A DNA stretch of 64,000 nt. Origin: Leptospira bandrabouensis. Its GTDB lineage: Bacteria > Spirochaetota > Leptospiria > Leptospirales > Leptospiraceae. The position numbers and the translations under genes are program-made. Numbering within the stretch: position 1 is the stretch's first letter; each line of letters begins with the position of its first letter. Positions 50,744-57,568 of the stretch are shown piece by piece. Under the pieces are notes generated by a model. It was not told where the DNA came from. It did no database searches and worked only from the letters and a program-made list of their open reading frames with translations. The stretch covers positions 186,001-250,000 of the forward strand of contig NZ_RQHT01000012.1 of assembly GCF_004770905.1 (NCBI RefSeq). Reading direction: 5' to 3'.

Positions 50744-51325
50744 GTGGATGAATCAAAATTTAAAGATGATAAGGGCTTTGGAAATTGGTTTCGTGCCCAA
50801 GCTATCAGAGACTTGTTTATGTTCGATGCAATGCAAGATTTGATAAGCTCTGGAGAGCTTAACGATTCATTAAAAACTTATACTGATTTTTACGACTTCT
50901 TTAAATCTGAAAGAAACCATGCCCATGTGATTGAATCACTCGATTCCGCTTTCTCTGAATACTGCAAAGCCAAGTCCAATGGAATTCCAAAGCTTTCTAT
51001 TTCGGAATTTGAAACGATATACCAAAACCTGAGAGAAGGCCAAAAATCAATCATGGTTTCGTTCGATTCCATTAACTCATTGTTAATGATTGCCGATAAA
51101 GAAGACGTAGAAATCTATGAAAGTTACAATCGGATTTGCTCGGAGTTGGAGACTCTCAATAGCCTTCTAGTGGATCTTGCTCACAGAAAGTTTGATTCCT
51201 CTTCTGGCATTGCCGAAATCGAAAATAGGCATGATTACCCAGGAAAGGTCAATCGGGTCCAATTTGACGAAAGTCTCTTGGACGTGCCAAAATCGGTTTT
51301 TGGAAAGGGGAAAATGAGTTTTTGA
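50744..51325 (+). CDS. Unrecognised helical protein, 193 aa
   Basis: Starts with GTG 50744, with GAGGT 9 nt upstream. Largely alpha-helical and acidic with no membrane segment; motif-like features are FGNWFRAQAIRDLFMFDAM at the start and a C-terminal FDESLLDVPKSVFGKGKM. Weak resemblance in the LREGQKSI..LVDLAHR region to the following 156-residue protein, which may be chance. It is on the plus strand, apart from the main operon. Function unknown. Confidence 0.6.
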   Translation: MDESKFKDDKGFGNWFRAQAIRDLFMFDAMQDLISSGELNDSLKTYTDFYDFFKSERNHAHVIESLDSAFSEYCKAKSNGIPKLSISEFETIYQNLREGQKSIMVSFDSINSLLMIADKEDVEIYESYNRICSELETLNSLLVDLAHRKFDSSSGIAEIENRHDYPGKVNRVQFDESLLDVPKSVFGKGKMSF

Positions 51326-51342
51326 GGATAGGGTAAAGGGAG

Positions 51343-51363
51343 ATATAGAAAATTTTTCTATAT
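51343..51363. promoter_or_regulatory. 9-bp palindrome upstream of toxin-antitoxin-like pair
   Basis: ATATAGAAA (51343-51351), ATT, then the exact complement (51355-51363). It lies 42 nt before the putative antitoxin start; TTGACT at about 51371 follows. Lack of GC and position argue for an operator rather than a terminator. Confidence 0.5.
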
Positions 51364-51404
51364 TACATTCTTGACTTTTTTCATCATGGGTCGATTCTAA
51401 TTAC

Positions 51405-51875
51405 ATGACCGGAAAGATTGAATTTACTATAGCGGCAGTTAAGGCCACAGAAGCAATCGGATATACAATGAATCCGAAAATTCAATATGTTTATTTTAAA
51501 GATGAAGAAGCGACTCATTCTATGGATATCATGGATCATTTTCTTTCGGATGTTCAAAAAGGAAGACAGGCTCTGAAATCTTCAATTGAGGAAATTAAAA
51601 GTTATTCATCCAGAAAGGCTAAAAAGATTCTTGCCGAGCTATATGCTTTTGAAGATCTGATTGAATCACTGTTAGATGTCGTTAGTCAAATTAACCCAGA
51701 AAACCAAAAAGAAAAAAAACTTTTGCATGAGTTCGCTTTATTTGGAAATGAATTCATCGGTATTATCGGATTGCTTGAAGTAATGAGTCTGGATTCCAAA
51801 AGAAGAAACCAAGTATTAAATAATAACGGAAAACCATCTAAAGGATCTATCGAGGTCAATCTTGACCTTCTATGA
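51405..51875 (+). CDS. Putative antitoxin-like partner of RelE-type gene, 156 aa
   Basis: Not a recognised family. Begins MTGKIEFTIAAVKATEAIGY. A short N-terminal beta stretch (VYFKDEEATHSMDI) is followed by long helices (LSDVQKGRQALKSSIEEIKS; KILAELYAFEDLIESLLDVV). The stop overlaps the ATG of the downstream RelE-like gene (ATGA), a coupling typical of antitoxin-toxin order. At 156 residues it is about twice the usual antitoxin length and shows no clear DNA-binding domain, so the role is inferred from position only. Confidence 0.55.
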   Translation: MTGKIEFTIAAVKATEAIGYTMNPKIQYVYFKDEEATHSMDIMDHFLSDVQKGRQALKSSIEEIKSYSSRKAKKILAELYAFEDLIESLLDVVSQINPENQKEKKLLHEFALFGNEFIGIIGLLEVMSLDSKRRNQVLNNNGKPSKGSIEVNLDLL

Positions 51876-52111
51876 AATTCAATAAAACTGCATTAGATAA
51901 CCTTAATGAAATTCAGAATCCGTTCAAGAAGCAAATAATTAAAAAAATAAAAGAGTTCGAAAATGGATTACGGACAAATACCAAATCAATTCAGGGTGTG
52001 AAAGGAGTCTATCGAATAAGATCTGGTGATTACCGGATTATAATCCAAAGTTTGGCATATGGAGAATTTGAAGTAATTGAAATCGGGATACGGAAAAGTA
52101 TTTACGATTGA
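51872..52111 (+). CDS. RelE/ParE-superfamily toxin-like protein
   Basis: 79 residues. Helical N-terminus (KTALDNLNEIQNPFKKQIIKKIKEF), then the family beta core: GVKGVYRIRSGDYRIIIQ with the R-x-R-x-GDYR pattern, and EVIEIGIRKSIYD at the end. RelE members cut ribosome-bound mRNA, ParE members poison gyrase; which activity applies is not readable. Coupled by 4 nt to the preceding gene. Confidence 0.8.
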   Translation: MKFNKTALDNLNEIQNPFKKQIIKKIKEFENGLRTNTKSIQGVKGVYRIRSGDYRIIIQSLAYGEFEVIEIGIRKSIYD

Positions 52112-52123
52112 TTTTAATAAACA

Positions 52124-52324
52124 TTAAGACTTTACTTTCTTTACTTTCTTAACTTTCCTTGTTACTTTGTCTTTGGCATTTTTCAATAACGCATCAAAAC
52201 AAACATCAAATTCTTCCTGGTTTAAAAGTATCTGAAATTTCATTGATACGATTTTTCCTCTCTGTTTCAATAATGGATTTATTTTTCCAATTGATTTTCG
52301 TATAATAGTCTTTCTGTTTCCCAT
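52124..52324 (-). CDS. Small basic protein, unknown
   Basis: Up to 66 residues. The C-terminus is a lysine/valine run (VTRKVKKVKKVKS). An internal ATG (giving MKFQILLNQEEFDVCFDALL) could be the true start and is preceded by GAGGAAAAATC at longer spacing; neither start has an ideal ribosome site. Last of the three-gene minus-strand group after the terminator at 52.85 kb. May be a nucleic-acid-binding peptide. Confidence 0.45.
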   Translation of the reverse strand: MGNRKTIIRKSIGKINPLLKQRGKIVSMKFQILLNQEEFDVCFDALLKNAKDKVTRKVKKVKKVKS

Positions 52325-52348
52325 ATGAAAATCTTTTTGTGATAAAAA

Positions 52349-52537
52349 TTAAGCGGTTTTCTTTTTCTTTGGAAGACTTCTGTGCTTTACAGGAGAACCG
52401 TCTGGATGTTTCGCCTTCTTATAATCCCAAACGACTTTCTCTTTATTTTCTTTCTCAACTTCTGCTAATAATTTTTTGATCTTCTTATCTTCTGCTTTCG
52501 ATGGAATAACGACGTTAAAGCTGGCTTTAGTTTTCAT
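52349..52537 (-). CDS. Small Lys-rich protein, possible antitoxin
   Basis: 62 residues: MKTKASFNVVIPSKAEDKKI start, helix KLLAEVEKENKEK, then a loop VVWDYKKAKHPDGSPVKH and a basic tail KKKKTA. Overlaps the upstream 99-residue gene by 11 nt. Toxin-first order with overlap recalls BrnT/BrnA-type pairs, but no convincing family match is visible. Confidence 0.5.
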   Translation of the reverse strand: MKTKASFNVVIPSKAEDKKIKKLLAEVEKENKEKVVWDYKKAKHPDGSPVKHRSLPKKKKTA

Positions 52538-52826
52538 GGTTATAACCTTCTAAATTTATATGCTCTAGTTCTGATAGGATATATGGGAAGGCAGTAATTA
52601 TAAAAAGATGTTTCTTTTTCTTTGTGTTCATCTTTTTTCTATAAATCACTTTAATTTCCTTTGATCCTATTATACCCACTGCCTCAAAGCTACCATCTTT
52701 TCTATTATATTCCAAGTAATTTTCTTGTTCAAAAAATTGATAAATCTCTTTCAGGGAGAGTCCATGATCTTCGACGTGAGTCGTGTTAATTGCCAAGTCG
52801 AAATAAAAATCTAATATCCATTCCAT
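52527..52826 (-). CDS. DUF4258/BrnT-like candidate toxin
   Basis: 99 residues. The pattern HVEDHGLSLKEIYQFF, then EYNRKDGSFEAVGIIGSKEIKVIYR and KHLFIITAFP, follows the layout of DUF4258/BrnT RNase-fold toxins (His near the first helix, G-x-x-G strand pair, closing IITAF strand). Similarity is by eye and moderate. Confidence 0.5.
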   Translation of the reverse strand: MEWILDFYFDLAINTTHVEDHGLSLKEIYQFFEQENYLEYNRKDGSFEAVGIIGSKEIKVIYRKKMNTKKKKHLFIITAFPYILSELEHINLEGYNHEN

Positions 52827-52840
52827 TTTATTCTGCCATT

Positions 52841-52864
52841 AAAAAAAAGGGATCTTTCGATCCC
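52841..52864 (-). terminator. Strong intrinsic terminator with GAAA loop
   Basis: Minus-strand stem GGGATC-GAAA-GATCCC (52849-52864), followed by eight T (52841-52848). It closes the 53.9-52.9 kb transcription unit and separates it from the small genes below. Confidence 0.9.
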
Positions 52865-52896
52865 CTGTTAAGTTACCAAATAGAAACTGCCAAAGC

Positions 52897-53103
52897 CTAA
52901 GCAGGTTTCAGAGGGGTTTGTTGAGTCTCAATGAGCTTCGCTAATAAACGATTGTTTTCGTTTAAAGCTTCTGTGTGTTCTTTTAAGACTTGTAGATCTA
53001 TGTCTACTTTGATCGGATCGGAAGTGGTTCCAGGTCTAGAAACCGCTTCTTTGATTTCTGTCAAAAGGGTAACGATCCCTTGTGCAATTTGAGTAATATC
53101 CAT
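52897..53103 (-). CDS. Small coiled-coil protein, 68 aa
   Basis: Begins MDITQIAQGIVTLLTEIKEA. A helix leads into a DIDLQVLKEHTEALNENNRLLAKL heptad-like stretch and ends Pro-rich. The ribosome site AAAAGGAGATTAAAC precedes ATG. Third gene of a three-gene unit. Could be a scaffold or multimerisation factor; no family recognised. Confidence 0.6.
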   Translation of the reverse strand: MDITQIAQGIVTLLTEIKEAVSRPGTTSDPIKVDIDLQVLKEHTEALNENNRLLAKLIETQQTPLKPA

Positions 53104-53106
53104 TGT

Positions 53107-53274
53107 TTAATCTCCTTTTTGTAATTCATGGATTGCGTTTGTTATGTTTTGATATTGAGGAGTCTTCTTTACTGCAAAGGAAAAGAGTTTCTTCTCTTCT
53201 ATAATATCCAAAAGATTGAATACTATAGTCTTTAGGTTCTTGTTGTCCGATTTTAATTTATCGATATCATTCAT
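53107..53274 (-). CDS. Small helical protein, 55 aa
   Basis: Begins MNDIDKLKSDNKNLKTIVFN and ends with NAIHELQKGD. Ribosome site AAGGACAAGAATT lies before the ATG. Fits exactly between its neighbours, with 11-nt and 3-nt gaps, supporting it as real. Function unknown. Confidence 0.65.
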   Translation of the reverse strand: MNDIDKLKSDNKNLKTIVFNLLDIIEEKKLFSFAVKKTPQYQNITNAIHELQKGD

Positions 53275-53285
53275 AATTCTTGTCC

Positions 53286-53945
53286 TTAGTTAGTTGCCTT
53301 GGATCTTAGTAATGAAAAAACTTCTGCAAAATCACCTGGATTCTCTTTTGCCCAAGCGATTGTTTCTTTAATTCCCGAACCGATCCCAACAATAACAGAT
53401 TCAAGTAATTCGGTTTTCTTTTTTTGAGACATCTCTACTTCTTTGATTCGAAGCTCGATTTCTTTTCTTTGAAGTTCTGTGAAAACTTTGTCTCTTTCAT
53501 CATACATAACTCTCGTAGCGTTCAATTGTTGGTTAAAAGAGTCTGTTAAGAGTTGAGTTCTTTGCCGATTGATTTCTTCACTAGCAGTAAACATCATTTT
53601 CATTTGAGTGACCAAACTTTCTAATGAGTTTCCGAAGTCTCCTGTAGGTGCACTTTGTTTTGTGGGAGTAGGATCTGTGTTTACCGTTTCAGTTTCTTCA
53701 AAAAGAATTTGTTTGTGTCTCAATCGATCTGAAATATAAACATAACCGATTAATTTTTTGGATCCTGAAAAAATTTCTTTGATTGCTTCAGAAGTTGGAA
53801 CGGTTTCAAAGCTATATTCTTGAATTCCATTGTCTCCTTCTATTGTTATGGAAATTTCTTGGTCCGATTTGGACTCATCTAGGGCTTTTTTGATCCTTGC
53901 CAAAGTTGTTCGAAAACCTTTCCAACTGGAATCTAATTGAATCAT
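53286..53945 (-). CDS. Coiled-coil protein, 219 aa
   Basis: The N-terminal 75 residues are mixed alpha/beta (SWKGFRTTLARIKKALDESK, then beta strands). A linker with Thr/Pro follows, then a long charged helix (about 120-190, VMYDERDKVFTELQRKEIEL) and a Gly-rich hydrophobic C-terminal segment (ESVIVGIGSGIKETIAWAK). The gene starts 15 nt after AAACGGAG and faces the control region at 54.0 kb. Not a recognised family. Confidence 0.6.
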   Translation of the reverse strand: MIQLDSSWKGFRTTLARIKKALDESKSDQEISITIEGDNGIQEYSFETVPTSEAIKEIFSGSKKLIGYVYISDRLRHKQILFEETETVNTDPTPTKQSAPTGDFGNSLESLVTQMKMMFTASEEINRQRTQLLTDSFNQQLNATRVMYDERDKVFTELQRKEIELRIKEVEMSQKKKTELLESVIVGIGSGIKETIAWAKENPGDFAEVFSLLRSKATN

Positions 53946-54061
53946 TGCTTAAATCTCCGTTTCTAAGTTGATTTTAGTTAATGCTTAGTTGTGTTGTAGT
54001 ACGATTCCAGTTATAAGTACAAGTATTTTATTTTGATTTTAGAAAATAGTACGTGTTAGGC
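53946..54061. promoter_or_regulatory. Divergent control region with direct repeats
   Basis: AT-rich intergenic stretch between two diverging units. Two direct repeats are visible: AGTTGTGTT at 53987-53995 and 54073-54081, and TAGTACG at 53997-54003 and 54047-54053. They are well placed as operators for the RHH-like regulator encoded to the right. Confidence 0.45.
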
Positions 54062-54090
54062 TTGACTAAACAAGTTGTGTTTGGTTGTAT
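54062..54090 (+). promoter_or_regulatory. Sigma-70-like promoter giving a probable leaderless transcript
   Basis: TTGACT (54062-54067), 17-nt spacer, TTGTAT (54085-54090). The expected start nucleotide falls at or next to the A of ATG 54097. No ribosome-binding site precedes either ATG 54097 or ATG 54103. Confidence 0.6.
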
Positions 54091-54096
54091 ACGTGC

Positions 54097-54273
54097 ATGG
54101 GCATGAGTGCATTTAAGGTTCAAGCAAGTTTGAAGGAAGAGGAACGCCAAAAGTTTTTACGTGTTAAATCTAAATTGGAAACTTCTCTTATGCAAAAGAT
54201 TTCGGATGGTGTAGCGATTCGTTATATTATAAACAATTTTGATCCGGACAAAATGAAGTCATCGATGCAGTGA
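54097..54273 (+). CDS. Small RHH-like regulator
   Basis: 58 residues from ATG 54097 (56 from 54103). FKVQASLKEEER fits a ribbon strand; RQKFLRVKSKLETS and SDGVAIRYIINNF fit the two helices of a ribbon-helix-helix fold. A frame extension to a TTG at 54085 would sit inside the -10 box and is rejected. Divergent from the coiled-coil unit, so a switch-type repressor is plausible. Confidence 0.6.
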   Translation: MGMSAFKVQASLKEEERQKFLRVKSKLETSLMQKISDGVAIRYIINNFDPDKMKSSMQ

Positions 54274-54599
54274 ACCATACTATGAAGGTAATTCAGGTAA
54301 AGAAGTACCAAAAAAATCCACCTTGCTTTAATTGTATTTATCTCTGTCACGCTTCAGTAAGAAAACCACAAGCCTATCCAAGTCTTATACCTGATGACCA
54401 TGTAGTCTTCTGCAGATACTTTAGTGGGGATAAGGTTTCCTCGTTTGGTTTCGGAGGATCTCAAAACTTATTAGTTGAGTGTGATTTTTTTAAGGATCGA
54501 AAAGGATCCTTGGTTTACGGAGTTTTTATGAAACTTTCCAAGGAAAGGAAATCTTCTCTTTTATTTTATAACCGAATAAACAGACCATGCAATTGCTAG
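54270..54599 (+). CDS. Cys-rich hypothetical protein, about 109 aa
   Basis: GTG 54270 overlaps the previous stop (GTGA); ATG 54282 is an alternative. CFNCIYLCHAS gives CxxC-x3-C near the N-terminus, with further Cys near 48 and 66 (FCRYF, VECDFF), suggesting a zinc or iron-sulfur site. Converges on the spanin-like gene with a 39 nt overlap. No family recognised. Confidence 0.55.
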   Translation: MNHTMKVIQVKKYQKNPPCFNCIYLCHASVRKPQAYPSLIPDDHVVFCRYFSGDKVSSFGFGGSQNLLVECDFFKDRKGSLVYGVFMKLSKERKSSLLFYNRINRPCNC

Positions 54600-54908
54600 C
54601 GAGATAATTAGGTTTCTAATCCCTTTCCATTTGCCAGAGTCTTCAGACTTCTCTATTGCCATCTCCTGGCTTTTCACAGCTAATTTTTTCGAATCTGATA
54701 AAGCTTTATCTATGATCTTATCTTCTTGGATTAGATTTTCTTTAAACTTTTGAAATCGTTTCCTTTCTGGTTCAGGCAGATGAGCTTCGATATCTTCGAT
54801 TAGTGATATTTGCCTTGATATGCTTCCCTCCTGTTTCTCTAGAGAAGAACAAAAGGGAAAGAAGACAATTGAAAATACAATGTAGCCAATTATTAAAATA
54901 GGTTTCAT
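54561..54908 (-). CDS. Lipoprotein-like coiled-coil protein, spanin-like layout
   Basis: 115 residues from ATG 54908, which overlaps the preceding stop (TAATG). The N-terminal signal ends in a lipobox-like PFCSS. A charged helix (residues 30-95) leads to a C-terminal hydrophobic stretch (NLIISLAIAWSVYSVI). An envelope-spanning coiled coil anchored at both ends is the layout of a unimolecular spanin. It sits at the end of an operon with peptidoglycan enzymes and a two-helix, holin-sized protein. Confidence 0.55.
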   Translation of the reverse strand: MKPILIIGYIVFSIVFFPFCSSLEKQEGSISRQISLIEDIEAHLPEPERKRFQKFKENLIQEDKIIDKALSDSKKLAVKSQEMAIEKSEDSGKWKGIRNLIISLAIAWSVYSVIK

Positions 54909-55351
54909 TATTTTTTCATCACAAAGTAAGCAGCTGCACCAACTCCAAACCAAAGAAGTAAGGAGGATCCACTTTTTGCCTCTGTCTGAGGTTTATCAGG
55001 TGTTACTACATACGGTGGCATTTGAACGGGTGGAATTGAAATCGGAAGGGGAGATGTAGGGGGACTGGTATTCGTTGCTGGAACTGGATCCGTTGGCTTT
55101 GGTTGTAACACCATTGTGTTATAAACTGCAGTTACTGGATTCACATTTGAAAGTTCGGATGTGATCTTACTATTTGTAGCAGGGCCAACGATTCCGTCTT
55201 GAACAAGACCGTGTTTTTTCTGGAATGCAATGACCGCTGCTTTAGTTGCAGTGCCAAAGATTCCATCTGGTTTTAAAATAAAACCTAAGCGAGTAAGGTT
55301 GTTTTGTAAAGTGGCAACTAATGGGCCTTTTGATCCAAGTGATAGTAACAT
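54908..55351 (-). CDS. Peptidoglycan-binding protein with C-terminal membrane anchor
   Basis: 147 residues from ATG 55351 (AAAGGAGAATAAA upstream), beginning MLLSLGSKGPLVATLQ. A PG_binding_1 domain (about 1-65) shows LQNNLTRLGF, DGIFGTATKAAVIAFQKK and VQDGIVGPAT. A Pro-rich linker (about 90-115) and a final membrane helix (SLLLWFGVGAAAYFVMKK) follow. A membrane-tethered wall-binding protein in a virion or at lysis fits the context. Confidence 0.85.
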   Translation of the reverse strand: MLLSLGSKGPLVATLQNNLTRLGFILKPDGIFGTATKAAVIAFQKKHGLVQDGIVGPATNSKITSELSNVNPVTAVYNTMVLQPKPTDPVPATNTSPPTSPLPISIPPVQMPPYVVTPDKPQTEAKSGSSLLLWFGVGAAAYFVMKK

Positions 55352-55352
55352 T

Positions 55353-55643
55353 TTATTCTCCTTTAGAATTTTGTTTATCAATCCAATTCTTTGTTTCTTT
55401 TTCTTTCTTATAAATATCGTATCCCATTAGAATGTAAGGGATTATGAACATTATAAGGCCAACAACTCCCAAAGCTAAGAAACCTGGGAATGATATGTTT
55501 TCTGTTAAATGAACTTGTGAGGATCTTCCTAATAGTATGATTGTGAATTCCGCAATTATACAAAAAGTTAGAATAACTATTCCAGGGATTCTGAAGCTTA
55601 GATCATTAAAAGAAAACTCTGTTTTTTTATTTCTCTTTTTCAT
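55353..55643 (-). CDS. Two-helix membrane protein, holin-sized
   Basis: 96 residues: a basic start (MKKRNKKTEF), then hydrophobic helices about 19-40 (IPGIVILTFCIIAEFTIILL) and about 52-75 (FPGFLALGVVGLIMFIIPYI), and a charged tail. Size and topology match class II-type holins, but that is not diagnostic. Adjacent by 1 nt to the transpeptidase-like gene and by 1 nt to the next gene. Confidence 0.55.
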   Translation of the reverse strand: MKKRNKKTEFSFNDLSFRIPGIVILTFCIIAEFTIILLGRSSQVHLTENISFPGFLALGVVGLIMFIIPYILMGYDIYKKEKETKNWIDKQNSKGE

Positions 55644-56234
55644 TTAAGTTATCCTTTCTGCATTAACTATAACCACAGGAAACTTCTGTAATTTATAAAG
55701 AGAAGTTTTGAATTCATTCCAATCAGTTGAATTCCAGAAATGCTTTAAGACTAGACATCCTGCAGAATTGCCATAAACTTTCCCGTCTCTATACATTGCA
55801 TGGATATTAACTCCGAATTCACCTGGATAAGCTTCTGTAACTTGTAGGTCTGCAGAATTCCACTTACCATCTTTGTTTGAATCACGGGATCCAAATAGTT
55901 TCGACATAGCTCTGAAGGCAGGTTTGTTATCATGTAAACCAGGGCCAAAGTAATGTAATCCTTCACCTATTCGGAAAGTTCCTTTGGGATTCATTGGAGC
56001 ATCGATCCATTTCTTGCCTGCGTCTAGTGTGCCTTGGTATGCTAAGGCAGTATCATTCTTAATTCGAATGATTGTATCATTCCACTCATCATTTGCATTT
56101 GAGTTTTGAATAATGATTCCATTCTCATTCGGAAGGCCACCTCTAATTCCGACAACTACCCACTCGTTAAAGTTTACATTATATTGATTGGCTATGAAAG
56201 ATTTGATTCTTTCTCTTTGTTTAGGATCTATCAC
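55644..56234 (-). CDS. L,D-transpeptidase-like cysteine enzyme (peptidoglycan-active)
   Basis: 196 residues from GTG 56234, which has AAAGGAGGATCC 5 nt upstream; an ATG at 56300 lacks a ribosome site. Near the C-terminus, NIHAMYRDG is followed by GNSAGCLVL: His145 and Cys160 in the H-x-S-x-G-C arrangement of YkuD-like enzymes. DSNKDGKWN resembles a calcium loop. Likely cuts or remodels peptidoglycan during entry or lysis; an L,D-carboxypeptidase activity is an alternative. Confidence 0.65.
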   Translation of the reverse strand: MIDPKQRERIKSFIANQYNVNFNEWVVVGIRGGLPNENGIIIQNSNANDEWNDTIIRIKNDTALAYQGTLDAGKKWIDAPMNPKGTFRIGEGLHYFGPGLHDNKPAFRAMSKLFGSRDSNKDGKWNSADLQVTEAYPGEFGVNIHAMYRDGKVYGNSAGCLVLKHFWNSTDWNEFKTSLYKLQKFPVVIVNAERIT

Positions 56235-56308
56235 TTTGCGGATCCTCCTTTGTGAGTTTTGCAAAAAAAAAACAAGGAAACAATTCCTATCGGTATCCAA
56301 GCGTTCAT

Positions 56309-56815
56309 TTATCTCTTTCCCTTCTTTTTAAATAATTTTTTTAAGTAAGGTCTTCCAAAGTAGAGACCACCAATAATGAGAATTGGAAACCCAAAGGATT
56401 TTAATGTGTTTGAAAGCTCATCCATTCCCGTTGCAGAAGTTATATCATCTTTGTTTGGAACTAAAGGAATGTCTGTTCCTGACTCATCGAATACATAGTA
56501 ACTGATAAGGCTTGTTACTAGATTTCTTTGAGGAAGGTTTACTAGTTGAGAATCAATGAATTCATTAAAAAAGATTTCTGCAATAGGATCCTCTGTCATA
56601 AGTTTAGTTGTGAAATCACACCTTCTTGTAAGTTGAGGATTTACTAAAATTGACATTCTTTTTTTATCTCTATTGTCTACGAATCCATACCTTGATCTCA
56701 TTGAAGAGGTAATCACTGGATTGAAAGGAAAAGATTTATAATCAATTGCAAATCTTACCTTTCTTCCGGTTTGAACCGCTCCGCCTGGTAAACAAATCCC
56801 CCATGATAAAGCCAT
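56309..56815 (-). CDS. Membrane-anchored structural protein candidate, 168 aa
   Basis: Begins MALSWGICLPGG; ATG overlaps the upstream stop (TAATG), with GAGGAGG before it. Beta-type N-terminal part (RKVRFAIDYKSFPFNP, VNPQLTRRCDFT), then a hydrophobic helix near 142-155 (FGFPILIIGGLYFG) and a very basic tail (KKLFKKKGKR). A protein with one membrane span and a basic tail suits a virion membrane, but no family is recognised. Confidence 0.55.
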   Translation of the reverse strand: MALSWGICLPGGAVQTGRKVRFAIDYKSFPFNPVITSSMRSRYGFVDNRDKKRMSILVNPQLTRRCDFTTKLMTEDPIAEIFFNEFIDSQLVNLPQRNLVTSLISYYVFDESGTDIPLVPNKDDITSATGMDELSNTLKSFGFPILIIGGLYFGRPYLKKLFKKKGKR

Positions 56816-57153
56816 TACTTACTCCTCCTCTGAGATTTATTTTTACCGATTCCCATCACTTCTTCATATATTTTTATAACTAACTCTCTTGTTGCCGAAG
56901 ATTCGCCTGCAAATGTTTTGATTGAGTTTTCAGTTCTTTTTACATCATCTTCTATGTTTCCAAGTTTCGATATGACTCTTTCGTTTGATTTCTCATTCTC
57001 ATTTTTGACCTCAATGATTAGGTCTTTGTTAGCTTGAATCTTTTCGTTTGTTTCTTCTTTTAATTTAAGGATTCCTTTTAGATTCTCGTTTCTTACAAAA
57101 TAAATTGAGACTCCGATAATGATTCCGATTAGTTCTTTGATTCCTATTTCCAT
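56815..57153 (-). CDS. Single-span coiled-coil membrane protein, 112 aa
   Basis: Begins MEIGIKELIGIIIGVSIYF with a membrane helix (4-20), then a long charged coiled coil (25-85, LKLKEETNEKIQANKDL) and a basic end (KNKSQRRSK). Shares one nt with the downstream gene and is 1 nt from the upstream one. Length and layout suggest a small membrane-bound structural or lysis protein. Confidence 0.55.
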   Translation of the reverse strand: MEIGIKELIGIIIGVSIYFVRNENLKGILKLKEETNEKIQANKDLIIEVKNENEKSNERVISKLGNIEDDVKRTENSIKTFAGESSATRELVIKIYEEVMGIGKNKSQRRSK

Positions 57154-57154
57154 T

Positions 57155-57568
57155 TTATTGGTAAACCGGTGTTCCTATAAGATTTCGTTTTGTGCCGGCT
57201 GTGACATCTGCTTGGAGTGAGTTCCATTCTGCTAATGTTTTGTAACCAACATCACCACTGGGATTCCAATTGATTGTTTCAGGTATCCATCGTCTTCCCC
57301 ACTGATTTGAACCTGGATAACCTGAGATAGTAGTAAAGATGGCCGGGTAAGCTCTCCATACTTCGAGTCCAAGAGAAGGGTCGTAAACTTCGTAAGGGGA
57401 AACTGTTTGAATGCCAATCGTTCCCATATTTTCACCAAAGGTTGTAAAATGGGTTCCTTGAACAGGGACAAAGTATTCGTAGTGTCCAGGGGTAACACTT
57501 TTACTTTCATAGGATACATTTGAATATCCGATTAATGCTTGTGATACTGTTAAAAGGGCAGCTAACAT
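57155..57568 (-). CDS. Aromatic-rich small protein, 137 aa
   Basis: Begins MLAALLTVSQALIGYSNVSY with a hydrophobic N-terminus, then a Gly/Tyr/Pro/Trp-rich beta-type body (YEYFVPVQGTHFTTFG, SGYPGSNQWGRRWIP). It reads like a small virion surface or attachment protein, next to the fibre-like gene. Family unknown. Confidence 0.5.
   Translation of the reverse strand: MLAALLTVSQALIGYSNVSYESKSVTPGHYEYFVPVQGTHFTTFGENMGTIGIQTVSPYEVYDPSLGLEVWRAYPAIFTTISGYPGSNQWGRRWIPETINWNPSGDVGYKTLAEWNSLQADVTAGTKRNLIGTPVYQ

Noticed and set aside
51343..51363. Palindrome as terminator of the 193-residue gene
   Set aside because: Stem contains only one GC pair per arm and no T-run beyond it; operator is the better reading.
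54085..54096. TTG start for the small regulator at 54085
   Set aside because: The TTG coincides with the -10 box TTGTAT, so it cannot be within the transcript from that promoter.
56815..57153. Tail-tape-measure fragment (coiled coil with membrane helix)
   Set aside because: At 112 residues it is far too short for a tape measure and no other tail gene is nearby.
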